DNA of 64,000 bases. It comes from Burkholderiales bacterium (GTDB lineage Bacteria > Pseudomonadota > Gammaproteobacteria > Burkholderiales > Burkholderiaceae_C). The position numbers and the translations under genes are program-made. Positions 45,450-53,237 of this stretch are shown here, in pieces (position 1 is the stretch's first letter; every line of letters begins with the position of its first letter). The DNA is taken from contig JABEVE010000055.1 in assembly GCA_013044035.1 (NCBI GenBank), forward strand, positions 1 through 64,000, written 5' to 3'. The notes under the pieces were generated by a model. The model did not search any database and was not told the origin of the DNA. It saw nothing but the letters and a program-made list of their open reading frames with translations.

Positions 45450-45450
45450 A

Positions 45451-46497
45451 ATGCTCGATTTGAAACGTACTCTCAATCGCTTGGCAAGCGGTGAGCGCTT
45501 CAGCAGGGAAGAGGCCCGTACAATTTTTGATTATATGATCTCTGGCGAGGCCACAGGACCGCAGATCGGCGCCCTTCTCATGGGTCTTAGACTGCGCGGT
45601 GAAACAATTGAAGAGATTGTTGGGGCCGTTCAGGCTATGCGCCCCAAGATGATTCGCGTTGATGCACCTGCAGGGGCGGTTGATATTGTTGGCACCGGGG
45701 GAGATGGCGTCGGAACCTTCAACATTTCGACCACGGCAGCCTTTATTGTGGCTGGCGCAGATGTGCGGGTTGCCAAGCATGGAAATCGTGCTGTGTCCTC
45801 GAAGTCGGGGGCAGCTGATGTCCTCGTCGCACTTGGCGTCGCGATCGACCAAACGCCAATAGGTGTGTCCCGCTGCATTCTGGAAGCCGGACTGGGCTTC
45901 ATGTTCGCCCCGGCGCACCATCCAGCGCTCAAAGCCGTCATGCCAGCAAGGATCGAACTGGCCATGCCGACAATTTTCAATCTGCTGGGACCGCTTGTCA
46001 ATCCTGCGGGCGTCACTCGCCACTTGGTTGGAGTCTACTCCATCGACTGGCTTGTGCCGATGGCGGAGGCGTTGCGTGACCTCGGGTCGGAGCGCTGCCT
46101 TGTAGTACATGGCGACGATGGTTTGGACGAGATTACGCTAACCGGTCCTACGCAGGTCGCCATGCTCGCTGGCGGCGAGATCCGGAGATTCGAGATTTCG
46201 CCTGAGGATGTGGGGCTTTCGCGAGCCCGACTGGCAGACCTTAAAGGTAGCGACAACGAGCACAACGCGGCCGCTCTGCGAGAGGTGCTGGGCGGAAAGC
46301 CCGGCGCCTATCGGGACGTAGCACTTTTCAACGCAGCTGCGGCGCTGATTGCAAGCGGGGTGGCGCAAGACTGGGAGGAGGCAATGACAACGGCGCGCAG
46401 CTCGCTTGACGAGGGCCGTGCACTCGCATGTCTCGAGCGGCTCGTTCGCGTCTCCAATGGATACCCCACTGCCGACAATGAGGTGGGACAAAGATGA
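45451..46497 (+). CDS. trpD: Anthranilate phosphoribosyltransferase (TrpD-like)
   Basis: 348 aa from ATG 45451; the track's start is 36 codons too early, inside the preceding gene. The PRPP loop [41 protein letters not shown] and [11 protein letters not shown] are intact, so it should transfer phosphoribose to anthranilate or a similar aromatic amine. It is 1 bp after the TMADH-like gene and overlaps trpC by 4 bp. No trpE, trpG or trpF lies nearby, so this is a partial pathway within a specialised cluster. Confidence 0.88.
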   Translation: MLDLKRTLNRLASGERFSREEARTIFDYMISGEATGPQIGALLMGLRLRGETIEEIVGAVQAMRPKMIRVDAPAGAVDIVGTGGDGVGTFNISTTAAFIVAGADVRVAKHGNRAVSSKSGAADVLVALGVAIDQTPIGVSRCILEAGLGFMFAPAHHPALKAVMPARIELAMPTIFNLLGPLVNPAGVTRHLVGVYSIDWLVPMAEALRDLGSERCLVVHGDDGLDEITLTGPTQVAMLAGGEIRRFEISPEDVGLSRARLADLKGSDNEHNAAALREVLGGKPGAYRDVALFNAAAALIASGVAQDWEEAMTTARSSLDEGRALACLERLVRVSNGYPTADNEVGQR

Positions 46498-47285
46498 GCA
46501 TCTTGCAGAAGATCAGGGAGAAGAAGATAGAGGAGATCATCGAGGCCAAACGTCTAAGACCTCGAGCCGCGCTCGAGGCCGCTGTTCGCGGGCAGACGCC
46601 GCCGCGAAACTTCACTAGGGCGATCGCCAACCACTATTTCGAAGGGTCTCTTGCATTGATTGCAGAGATGAAAAAGGCGAGCCCGTCGAAGGGCCTTTTG
46701 CGTAAGGATTTCGACGTCCGTCGGATCGCTCAATCCTACCGCGATGGCGGCGCAGCGTGCCTGTCGGTTCTGACCGACCGCACGTTCTTCCAAGGCAATC
46801 CCGAATTCGTCCAGATGGCCAAGGGCGAAGTGGATTTGCCCGTCCTGCGCAAGGACTTTCTTATCGACCCGTACCAGGTTGTTGAATCGCGTGCGATGCA
46901 TGCCGATTGCATTCTGATTATCCTTGCAATGGTCGATGAGGTTCTGGCCCATGAACTTGAGGCTGCAGCAATAGAACTTGGCTTGCACGTCCTGATCGAA
47001 ATTCACGATGAGCGAGAGCTTGCGCGGGCGATGGGCATGAAATCCCAGTTGATAGGAATCAACAACAGGGACCTCGCGACATTCGAGGCCGATCTGACTA
47101 CTTCAATTCGGCTTTTTGCGCTTTTTGAGCCAGGTCGGCTTGCGATAAGTGAGAGTGGGATTTCAGGCCCTTCCGACGTTCATCGGCTCGCAGATGCTGG
47201 CATTCACGCATTTCTCATCGGTGAGAGTTTGCTCAAAGTTGACAACATAGAAAAAATCACTAGAGAACTTCTTGTTCCACGCTGA
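46494..47285 (+). CDS. trpC: Indole-3-glycerol-phosphate synthase (TrpC-like)
   Basis: 263 aa. All catalytic elements are seen: [40 protein letters not shown] and SESGI. The enzyme closes the indole ring from carboxyphenylamino-deoxyribulose phosphate. It is last in the low-GC operon. The phosphoribosylanthranilate isomerase step (TrpF) is missing here and would have to come from the host, or TrpD and TrpC act on pathway-specific analogues. It is followed by 265 bp with no gene before the right transposon end. Confidence 0.9.
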   Translation: MSILQKIREKKIEEIIEAKRLRPRAALEAAVRGQTPPRNFTRAIANHYFEGSLALIAEMKKASPSKGLLRKDFDVRRIAQSYRDGGAACLSVLTDRTFFQGNPEFVQMAKGEVDLPVLRKDFLIDPYQVVESRAMHADCILIILAMVDEVLAHELEAAAIELGLHVLIEIHDERELARAMGMKSQLIGINNRDLATFEADLTTSIRLFALFEPGRLAISESGISGPSDVHRLADAGIHAFLIGESLLKVDNIEKITRELLVPR

Positions 47286-47550
47286 TGCGTCCAGGCAGCA
47301 TGACTTCGAGCACTAAATCCGTGGTCACCAGCAGTTCTGATTGCCGCTTTCGGATGAAACTTTTACGCGCGATTGATCCCGGACGAGCATCCCCCGTTTC
47401 CACCCTCCCGATTAAGGCCAAGCCCCAGACTCTCTGCGGCGCAGTCTTGAAGGAGGGAAGGTCGTGGATCCAGCGCCTGCGCTGGCCGAGCGCGTAGCCA
47501 GCGTGCCGCGTCGTTCGTGCTGCCGCCGGTGCGCTGGGTGTGGCGTGCTG

Positions 47551-47578
47551 AAGCGCAACACTTTAGTAGAATGCCTCG
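47551..47578 (-). repeat. Right terminal inverted repeat
   Basis: The reverse complement reads cgaggc-a-ttctactaaagtgttgcgctt, identical to the left end except for one base. Confidence 0.9.
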
Positions 47579-47587
47579 GCCAGCGGG
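47579..47587 (+). repeat. Target-site duplication, right copy
   Basis: gccagcggg, directly abutting the right terminal repeat and identical to the left copy. Confidence 0.88.
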
Positions 47588-48154
47588 CGGGTCTTCGCTT
47601 ACACCAACCATGGACTGAAGTCCTGTTGGCGGGCCATGCTGCTCAAGCTGGGGATCGAGAATCTTCACTTTCATGACCTGCGGCACGAGGCCGTCAGCCG
47701 ACTGTTCGAGCTGGGCAGCTTGGACATGATGGAGATTGCATCCATCAGCGGCCACAAGAGCCTGTCGATGCTCAAGCGATACACGCACCTGCGCGCGCAG
47801 CGCCTGGTGTCGAAACTGGAGGCCGGCCGCCACAAGGGGCGCCAGCACGTGCTGGGGCACCTGGTGCCTTATCCGGCCCTTGTCGAGCCCGTGGAGGACG
47901 CTGTGCGCGTGCGCGTGCTCGATTTCGACGACCTGGTGGTTTCGGCCGTGACGAGCGCCGGCGCGCTCGAGCTTGCGCAGGACAGGCTGTTGCGGCGGAT
48001 CTTGCAGCACATGCGCGAGTCGACGCCGATCCCGGCGCCGGACCAGTATCTGATCCCGGTCGACGAGGCGGCCGTCGTCTGGGTCGACCCCATGGCCAAC
48101 TGCACGCCGTCGGCGCCGACCACGGACGAAGCCGAAGCGCAGGCCGCCGCTTGA
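47579..48154 (+). pseudogene. rci: rci shufflon recombinase, 3' fragment
   Basis: This fragment continues rci in frame after the target duplication: RVFAYTNHGLKSCWRA, then HFHDLRHEAVSRLFELGSL (His and second Arg), ISGHKSLSMLKRYTHL (GH and Tyr nucleophile) and the Rci-specific tail of about 100 residues (DFDDLVVSAVTSAGALELAQDRLLRR). The rejoined protein would be about 425 aa, against 384 in R64 Rci. The fragment has no start of its own. Every catalytic residue is present across the two halves, so the gene was functional until the insertion. Confidence 0.92.
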
Positions 48155-48216
48155 CACCCTCTGGGCGCAAAAGGATGCGACGATGACACCGAACCGCGTT
48201 GATTCGCAAGGCGTTC

Positions 48217-48235
48217 TTGCCAATCCGGCGTGTGG
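48217..48235 (+). repeat. sfx site 1
   Basis: ttgccaatccggcgtgtgg; outermost site, 62 bp from the rci stop. Confidence 0.85.
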
Positions 48236-48496
48236 CAACCGACCGGGGGCAATGCCGGCCCCGATTTTACTAATCCTCAGTCGTTTTGGTTCAATGCCGG
48301 TAACGGTGGCCCCACAAACGGGTGGATTGGAGTTTATAAACTCTGCCTGTGGAATGGGCAAAGTTATGACACCGGCCAGGGTTCGTGGGATGTGCGCGAA
48401 GTTTTTCCAGCGTATGCGGTTGGCGGTGGATATTTCGCGTGGGAATACAATGGTTCTGCCGGCGGCGGTGGACTTGGCGCAATTTGCTATTCCTGA
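48217..48496 (+). other. Silent PilV cassette A
   Basis: Reads CQSGVWQPTGG...GGGGLGAICYS from sfx1 to a stop immediately before sfx2. Rich in Gly, Asn, Trp and Tyr, like pilus-tip adhesin ends. It has no start or promoter and is expressed only if joined to pilV. Confidence 0.8.
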
Positions 48497-48515
48497 TTGC
48501 CAATCCGGTAGCTGG
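48497..48515 (+). repeat. sfx site 2
   Basis: ttgccaatccggtagctgg. Confidence 0.85.
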
Positions 48516-48713
48516 CAGCCATCCGGCAGTTCCGCACCGACCAGCGGCACCATGTGCGGCATGTCCGACTATTACGGTGGCGGGGGGTATGAGCAGAATT
48601 CGACGCGGTGCGAAGGCTACGATCCTTACTACAACGGATGTCCAAGTGGATATTGGCGAGCGAACGTCGGCGCCATCTCCACGCATTGGCTTTACTCGTG
48701 CATCGCCAACTAA
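48497..48713 (+). other. Silent PilV cassette B
   Basis: Reads CQSGSWQPSGSSAPTSG...STHWLYSCIAN and stops 5 bp before sfx3. Several cysteines could form disulfides. Confidence 0.8.
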
Positions 48714-48718
48714 TCGCC

Positions 48719-48737
48719 TTGCCAATCCGGCGTGTGG
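48719..48737 (+). repeat. sfx site 3
   Basis: ttgccaatccggcgtgtgg, identical to site 1. Confidence 0.85.
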
Positions 48738-49046
48738 GCGAGCGCGCAAGGCGGGACGAACTGGTACACCGCCGCGTGGTGGAGCCAAGGTTCAACAGGT
48801 TGGGTCCAGAATACGACTGGCGATAATCAACTAATTCAAGCGTCGAGCGATTGGCAGCTTCGTGATTGCCAAATGCAGGGACAAGTTGATTCATGGGGAA
48901 CAGTGGCCCAAGTTTTGGATGCAACGACCTACGATGCGGGGTGCAACATAACCTTCATGGTGCCGCCAGGGCACTTTTGGGAGGTAACTGGTGGTAGATA
49001 TGGGCAGCCCTATCTAAATATACTCACATTTGTCTACACGATGTAA
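48719..49046 (+). other. Silent PilV cassette C
   Basis: Reads CQSGVWASAQGGTNWY...LNILTFVYTM, the longest of the silent cassettes. The stop lies 6 bp before sfx4. Confidence 0.8.
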
Positions 49047-49052
49047 ACAGAT

Positions 49053-49071
49053 TTGCCAATCCGGGGCGTGG
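49053..49071 (+). repeat. sfx site 4
   Basis: ttgccaatccggggcgtgg, identical to sites 6 and 7. Confidence 0.85.
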
Positions 49072-49330
49072 CAGAGCGCGCAGGGGAAAAGCCAAGGTCT
49101 TCAGCAAGGGCAATGGTGCCCTAGCAATCAAAGTTGCGGTGCATGGCGCGGGCCAATCTCAATCTATTATGGGTTATCTGCTGGGTACGCTGGACTTTGC
49201 TGGACAAATGACCCATCAAATGGGGGGGGTAGCTAGCGGTCCAGTTTTTTGGGGGCCTGCAGTTGGCTGGTCACCCGGTTGGTTTTCAGCCGCAGATTCC
49301 AAACCCTGCGCCACTGCTGTTTATTTTTAG
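49053..49330 (+). other. Silent PilV cassette D with G8 frameshift tract
   Basis: Reads CQSGAWQSAQGKSQG...NDPSNGGGS and stops at 49236, directly after eight G (49222-49229). With seven G the frame continues through VASGPVFWGPAVGWSPGWFS to a stop just before sfx5, where the other cassettes end. The current state therefore truncates the cassette by about 30 residues. Confidence 0.75.
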
Positions 49331-49332
49331 TT

Positions 49333-49351
49333 TTGCCAATCCGGCAGTTGG
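49333..49351 (+). repeat. sfx site 5
   Basis: ttgccaatccggcagttgg. Confidence 0.85.
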
Positions 49352-49579
49352 CAGCCGGCAGGGGGTGGTAGCGGATTCAGCTACGCTTCCACGATGGTCA
49401 ATGCGTTTCCGTACGGCACCGTTGTTTATATTGGATCATATCGCTTCTGCGACATTGGTTATTCCAACACAGGCGTCTCGGTGTACCCAGGCGGGGAACC
49501 AGATGCCAATGGTTATATACCATGGTATTATAGTAATTACAGCGCGAATGGCATAAATCGAGTCAACTGCTTTAATTAG
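49333..49579 (+). other. Silent PilV cassette E
   Basis: Reads CQSGSWQPAGGGSGFSY...NGINRVNCFN and stops 7 bp before sfx6. Confidence 0.8.
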
Positions 49580-49586
49580 TCGCGCT

Positions 49587-49605
49587 TTGCCAATCCGGGG
49601 CGTGG
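49587..49605 (+). repeat. sfx site 6
   Basis: ttgccaatccggggcgtgg; the inverted partner nearest to site 7. Confidence 0.85.
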
Positions 49606-49722
49606 CAGAGCGCCCAGGGAACCGGACTCAATAGCGGGCAAGTTGGAACCTATTGCCAGGGCAACACTTATTGCGGTCGCGCTTCAGGGGCTGGCTTAAG
49701 TCAGCCGCTGCCCACACCATAG
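49587..49722 (+). other. Silent PilV cassette F
   Basis: A short cassette, CQSGAWQSAQGTGLNSG...LSQPLPTP. Its stop overlaps the end of expressed cassette G on the other strand by about 22 bp, a convergent pair in one invertible segment. Confidence 0.75.
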
Positions 49723-51368
49723 ATAAACACCCCGGCCGGATTACCACACCCGCCGCTATCCGGCGTCCAAAACGCCATATAAGAGCCAGTAGGCACGGGG
49801 ATGGAAAACGGGTAGGCATGGTTAAAGCCGGAGCCACCGTCTGGACCCCCGCGGTAGTTTCCAGAGGCCAACAGCATCGGCCCCCAGATGCTTGCGCCTG
49901 CGCCATTGAACCACTGCACGTACACGCGCCCAGGATTGCTGCCGCATGTCGAATCGTAGGCAACCCCATAGACGACCGTTGGGTTGCTGGAATACCAGTA
50001 CGGTGAAAAATATTGGTTACCGCTCCCCGCGTTGAACCAAACATCCTGCGCGCCCCAGCTCACATACTGAAAGCTCGATCCCTGCGCGCTCTGCCACGCC
50101 CCGGATTGGCAAGAAAGGATTTGCCCGGATCCGTTCGCATTTGCGGCGATTGCCCCGTTGGGCGAGCAGCCAGATCCGGGCGTGGCAGCGCCATTGGCTG
50201 TGCCAACCTGAAGTTGGTTGTTCGCCCACACGACGCCGGAGCTATTGGCGCCTGCGGCAGCCGGGCCACCGGCCGGGCCCGCGGCGACCGATCCCGTGCC
50301 ATAGACGTCGTAAGACGTCACGCCGCAGCCCCAACCTGTCGGGCATGTCGACCTCGAGGTGCCCATCGCATGGATCTGTTGGGGCGTGCTGATGTCGCCT
50401 GCGGCGATGACGTTTCCAGATTGATCGACGGTGAAGAGATTGCCGGTCTGCGCGCTGTTGACCAGGGTGAACGTGCCCTTGGCGCTCTCCACGTGGATCC
50501 AGGTTCCGTTGGCACCTTTGAGGCTGAGTACGCCGCCCTCCGGCACCTGATCCCAGGTGACGACGGTCCCACTGGCAGTCGTCAGCGACGGCGTGCCGAC
50601 ACTGCCTCCCGCCTGCAGGGCCGTCAGGCTTTGCGCGCTGATCGCTTGAGCGCCGCTGATGTTGTGCAGCCCGCCGGACGTGTCGGTCATCGACAGGTCG
50701 GTCTGCATCGCGTTGAGCTCAGGGTGCCCAGCCACCTGCACCCGATACAGGTAATTGCCATTTATGGGGGTGCCTGCCGAGTTGAAATCCAGAAGCGCCA
50801 CCACATGGCCGGGCCCGGGGTTCGGATAGGACGTGCCGCCACCGATGGCTATCGGGCCCCAGCCGCCGTACGCGCCGCAGGCTTGGTTCGCGCTGCAGCC
50901 TGGAATCGACAGCGTGCCTGAGCCACCGCCGATCGTGCCGCCGATCGCGTGGATCTCGTTGGCGATCTCGACTGCGTCAGTTCCATCGATGGCGACGCCG
51001 CCACTGGACTCGAGCAGCGCTTGCAGGTTGCCCTGCGCATCCTTGGCGACCGTCACGCTCCAGCTCTGATTGAAGGGATTGGTCGGCCTCCAGCCCTGAG
51101 GCAGATACCCGTTGGTGAGATCGGGCTCACTCCCCGGGCAAGTCCCAGGCGTGGCGGGCACGCACAGCGTGAGCGGACCGGAGTTGACCGCGGTCTGCAC
51201 CGAGGCGGTGTTGGCAAGCACGTAGGCCTGCGCCGCACCGGCGATGTCCTGCGCCTGCCGCGCAGCTGCAGCCCCTGCGATCTGCTGCCCAGCCACGTGC
51301 GCGAAGTGGTCCAGCACAGGCAAGAGGATCGCGAGCGCCCCCAGCACGAAGATCATCGAGATGCCCAT
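49701..51368 (-). CDS. pilV: PilV minor pilin/tip adhesin, expressing cassette G
   Basis: 555 aa with aggagaacagg before the ATG. A hydrophobic N-terminal helix (ISMIFVLGALAILLPVLDHFAHVAG) is followed by the constant PilV region. The sfx-encoded CQSGAWQ and a variable 140-residue end (SSFQYVSWGAQDVWF...) complete it. PilV is the tip adhesin of IncI thin pili that selects recipient cells by binding lipopolysaccharide. No prepilin leader precedes the helix and no in-frame start lies upstream. It is the last gene of the pil operon. Confidence 0.92.
   Translation of the reverse strand: MGISMIFVLGALAILLPVLDHFAHVAGQQIAGAAAARQAQDIAGAAQAYVLANTASVQTAVNSGPLTLCVPATPGTCPGSEPDLTNGYLPQGWRPTNPFNQSWSVTVAKDAQGNLQALLESSGGVAIDGTDAVEIANEIHAIGGTIGGGSGTLSIPGCSANQACGAYGGWGPIAIGGGTSYPNPGPGHVVALLDFNSAGTPINGNYLYRVQVAGHPELNAMQTDLSMTDTSGGLHNISGAQAISAQSLTALQAGGSVGTPSLTTASGTVVTWDQVPEGGVLSLKGANGTWIHVESAKGTFTLVNSAQTGNLFTVDQSGNVIAAGDISTPQQIHAMGTSRSTCPTGWGCGVTSYDVYGTGSVAAGPAGGPAAAGANSSGVVWANNQLQVGTANGAATPGSGCSPNGAIAANANGSGQILSCQSGAWQSAQGSSFQYVSWGAQDVWFNAGSGNQYFSPYWYSSNPTVVYGVAYDSTCGSNPGRVYVQWFNGAGASIWGPMLLASGNYRGGPDGGSGFNHAYPFSIPVPTGSYMAFWTPDSGGCGNPAGVFIYGVGSG
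50094..50112 (-). repeat. sfx site 7 (pilV junction)
   Basis: The reverse complement reads ttgccaatccggggcgtgg; the only left-pointing site, inside pilV. Confidence 0.88.
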
Positions 51369-51393
51369 CCTGTTCTCCTGTGTATGTCGACGT

Positions 51394-51876
51394 CTACTTC
51401 GCGCTCACGACCATGGCGCCGTTGGGGACCCCCGCCGGGGCAGGTTGCGGGTTGTTCATCTGCGGATTGACCAACGTGCCGTTCTCGTCGACGGTGATCG
51501 ACAAGTTGCCGGCGGCCACGGCGTCCTGTTTGATCAGCTTGCCTACCGCGCTGCCGGTCTGCGCCGTCGGCAAGAGCGCCCAGGCGTAGGGCACGCCACC
51601 GGAGACGAACGCTCCGTGCTGCATGCCACTGCGCGTCATCGCGGCGGGTAATGTCGACCAGGACGAGCCAAGCTCAGTGACCATCTGCTGATCGCTAATC
51701 TGGCCGCTGTAGCCCGGGTTCGCGGTGAGAAACGCGCCCGCCGCCTGGCCGTACATCTGCGTCCACTCCGCCTGCGTCGTCTGTTGGGCCGCGAGCGGCG
51801 ACGGGGCCACTGTGTCCTTGATGTAACCCATCACTGCCAACGCCGCCAGAAGCACAATCACCAATGCATAGGCCAT
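51394..51876 (-). CDS. pilM: PilM-like thin-pilus protein
   Basis: 160 aa with aaggagaacaggc upstream. An N-terminal membrane helix (MAYALVIVLLAALAVMGYI) anchors a periplasmic domain containing AEWTQMYGQAAGAFLTANPGYSG and NLSITVDENGTLVNPQ. Size, topology and location next to pilV fit PilM of R64-type pili (145 aa), an inner-membrane assembly component. In R64 pilM lies earlier in the operon, so gene order is rearranged here. Confidence 0.7.
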   Translation of the reverse strand: MAYALVIVLLAALAVMGYIKDTVAPSPLAAQQTTQAEWTQMYGQAAGAFLTANPGYSGQISDQQMVTELGSSWSTLPAAMTRSGMQHGAFVSGGVPYAWALLPTAQTGSAVGKLIKQDAVAAGNLSITVDENGTLVNPQMNNPQPAPAGVPNGAMVVSAK

Positions 51877-51888
51877 GCCTGTTCTCCT

Positions 51889-52164
51889 TCAGTGCAGGCT
51901 GAACGCCAGGGCCACGATACGCGAGCGACGCCGGGTCCACGCCAGGATGCGGCTCGACCATCCGAGGGCGGCAGACACCAGCAGCAATGCGCTCCAAACG
52001 GCGTTCAGAGCGATCCAGCCCGCCGCCGTTGCATGGCGATACTGCCAGATCGCCCAGGCCAGGCTGGCCGCGCCCAGGGCGGCATCGACCCACCGCCAGA
52101 CATCACGCCAGGGCGCCGGCGCGTTCTCGCTCCGAGGGGGCGTGGCGCTCATCATCGTGTTCAT
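51889..52164 (-). CDS. Small membrane protein of the pil operon
   Basis: 91 aa with two hydrophobic segments (ALGAASLAWAIWQY and IALNAVWSALLLVSAALGW) and a basic C-terminus. The start overlaps the stop of the PilT-like ATPase gene (ATGA), so it is co-translated with it. There is no recognised family; it could be a membrane partner of that ATPase. Confidence 0.6.
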   Translation of the reverse strand: MNTMMSATPPRSENAPAPWRDVWRWVDAALGAASLAWAIWQYRHATAAGWIALNAVWSALLLVSAALGWSSRILAWTRRRSRIVALAFSLH

Positions 52165-53093
52165 CGCTGCTCCGTTGCCAGAAAACGCAGACGTTGCCGC
52201 TCGAGGTCATCGGCCAGCTTCGCCACGTCACCCTGCCGGATCTTGGTCCGGATGATTTCGTCGTCCTTCGAGCGCGGGTCCAGGACCAACGGTTGGGTGC
52301 GCAAGATGCTTTCGCTGCCGCCGGCGGATGCAGCGCGGCGCTCCAGGCGCATGGAAATCACCACCCGCAGCGACTGCGCGAGAGACTGCCAGTTGCCGAG
52401 CAGGCCGAGCTTGAGAACGGCTTGCTGCACGGTCTCGGCGTGCAACGTGGACACGACCAGCATGCCGGAGGCGGAAGCGAGTTCGGCCACGGTCGCCGCC
52501 GACGTCTCACGGATCTCGCCGATGTAGAAGGTGTCGGCACTCGATCGCAGCGTGTCGGCGAACACGCGTCCGATTTCCGTGTCCTCGGCGATGTCCTCCT
52601 GATAGCACTGCCCTTTGCCGTGGACGCCCTGCAGGTCGTATTCCACCGGGTTTTCCGCTGTCCAGGTGAAGCCGCCGATCTCGCGCATGCGTGCCAGCAG
52701 CATCGCGCAAGCGGCTGTGGTCTTCCCGGCGGCGGGCGGGCCACAGAAGATCACGAGCCCGCTGCGCAGTTCGGGATCGCGCAGCTGTTTGGCGACGCTG
52801 GGCGCGAGACGGAGATCGTCGAGCTCGCGCACCTGGCGCTCCACCCGCCGCACCATGAACACGGGGCCGCGTTGCGTCTCGCGTCGTTGTGCACGCAGCC
52901 GAAGGCCGTGGAAATCGACCAGAAAGCGCGGCACCTTCTTGTCCGACAACGCCTCGTGCAGGTCGCGCAGCTCGGGCCACATCCCATTGGGCAGCACCTC
53001 GAGCTCCAGAGAGCGCCCGCGCGTCTTCGCGCGACAGGCCTCGGGTTCGGCCTGCACGGCCAGGTCGGTGAATGGCAGATCCGCCAGACGCAT
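52161..53093 (-). CDS. PilT-like secretion/retraction ATPase
   Basis: 310 aa. Walker A GPPAAGKTT, Asp-box TAENPVEYDLQG, Walker B TFYIGEIRETSAAT and His-box STLHAE mark a GspE/PilT-type hexameric ATPase. It is shorter than PilQ-type assembly ATPases and lacks their zinc motif, closer to PilT retraction motors. R64 thin-pilus loci contain a lytic transglycosylase under the name pilT, so no symbol is given. A terminator-like hairpin lies between it and pilS. Confidence 0.82.
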   Translation of the reverse strand: MRLADLPFTDLAVQAEPEACRAKTRGRSLELEVLPNGMWPELRDLHEALSDKKVPRFLVDFHGLRLRAQRRETQRGPVFMVRRVERQVRELDDLRLAPSVAKQLRDPELRSGLVIFCGPPAAGKTTAACAMLLARMREIGGFTWTAENPVEYDLQGVHGKGQCYQEDIAEDTEIGRVFADTLRSSADTFYIGEIRETSAATVAELASASGMLVVSTLHAETVQQAVLKLGLLGNWQSLAQSLRVVISMRLERRAASAGGSESILRTQPLVLDPRSKDDEIIRTKIRQGDVAKLADDLERQRLRFLATEQR

Positions 53094-53202
53094 GCTCAGT
53101 TCTCCACGGGGTAGACAGACGCCCGCACCTGGTCGAGCTTCGACCGGGGGCGGGGCAAGGATGCGGCCATCATGACGGGGTGCTTGGTGTAGCCGCCGGC
53201 GG

Positions 53203-53234
53203 TCTTGTGGCGACTGCCCGTCGTCGCCACAAGA
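53203..53234 (-). terminator. Attenuator hairpin after pilS
   Basis: tcttgtggcgac / gtcgccacaaga, a perfect 12-bp stem with an 8-nt loop just downstream of the pilS stop. There is no strong T-run. It probably trims or stabilises the abundant pilin transcript while letting some read-through reach the ATPase gene. Confidence 0.6.
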
Positions 53235-53237
53235 TCC

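Larger units (their letters stand above)
29922..47578. mobile_element. 17.66-kb cargo transposon inserted in rci
   Basis: The element is bounded by 28-bp terminal inverted repeats with a single mismatch and flanked by a 9-bp direct repeat. Its interior holds a transposase next to the left end, a WYL-methylase-nuclease module, luxR/rsaM/luxI, and a low-GC biosynthetic cluster of eight genes. I saw no second copy of the terminus inside it, so it is read as one unit and not as an IS plus flanking DNA. A 9-bp duplication together with an InsA-like zinc ribbon in the transposase suggests a distant relation to IS1-type elements. The family was not identified. Confidence 0.88.
48217..50112. other. 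pilV shufflon (seven sfx sites, seven C-terminal cassettes)
   Basis: Seven 19-bp repeats with consensus TTGCCAATCCGGNNNNTGG, matching the R64 sfx sequence, occur here. Six point right and one (50094-50112) points left, at the end of the constant part of pilV. Each repeat encodes CQSG(A/S/V)W, so any cassette recombined to the pilV site is read in frame. Rci normally inverts DNA between oppositely oriented sfx sites and thereby swaps the PilV tip adhesin. With rci broken, the array should be locked on cassette G. Confidence 0.9.

Noticed and set aside
47363-48562. 399-aa minus-strand ORF across the transposon right end
   Set aside because: Antisense to the rci 3' fragment and cassette A, crossing the insertion junction.
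48183-49722. Reading the short plus-strand ORFs as separate genes
   Set aside because: Each begins at an sfx repeat encoding CQSGxW, lacks a ribosome-binding site and ends before the next repeat; they are silent pilV cassettes.
48217-50112. CRISPR-like array from regularly recurring 19-bp repeats
   Set aside because: Spacing is irregular (136-330 bp), one repeat is inverted and the intervening DNA is coding; this is a shufflon.
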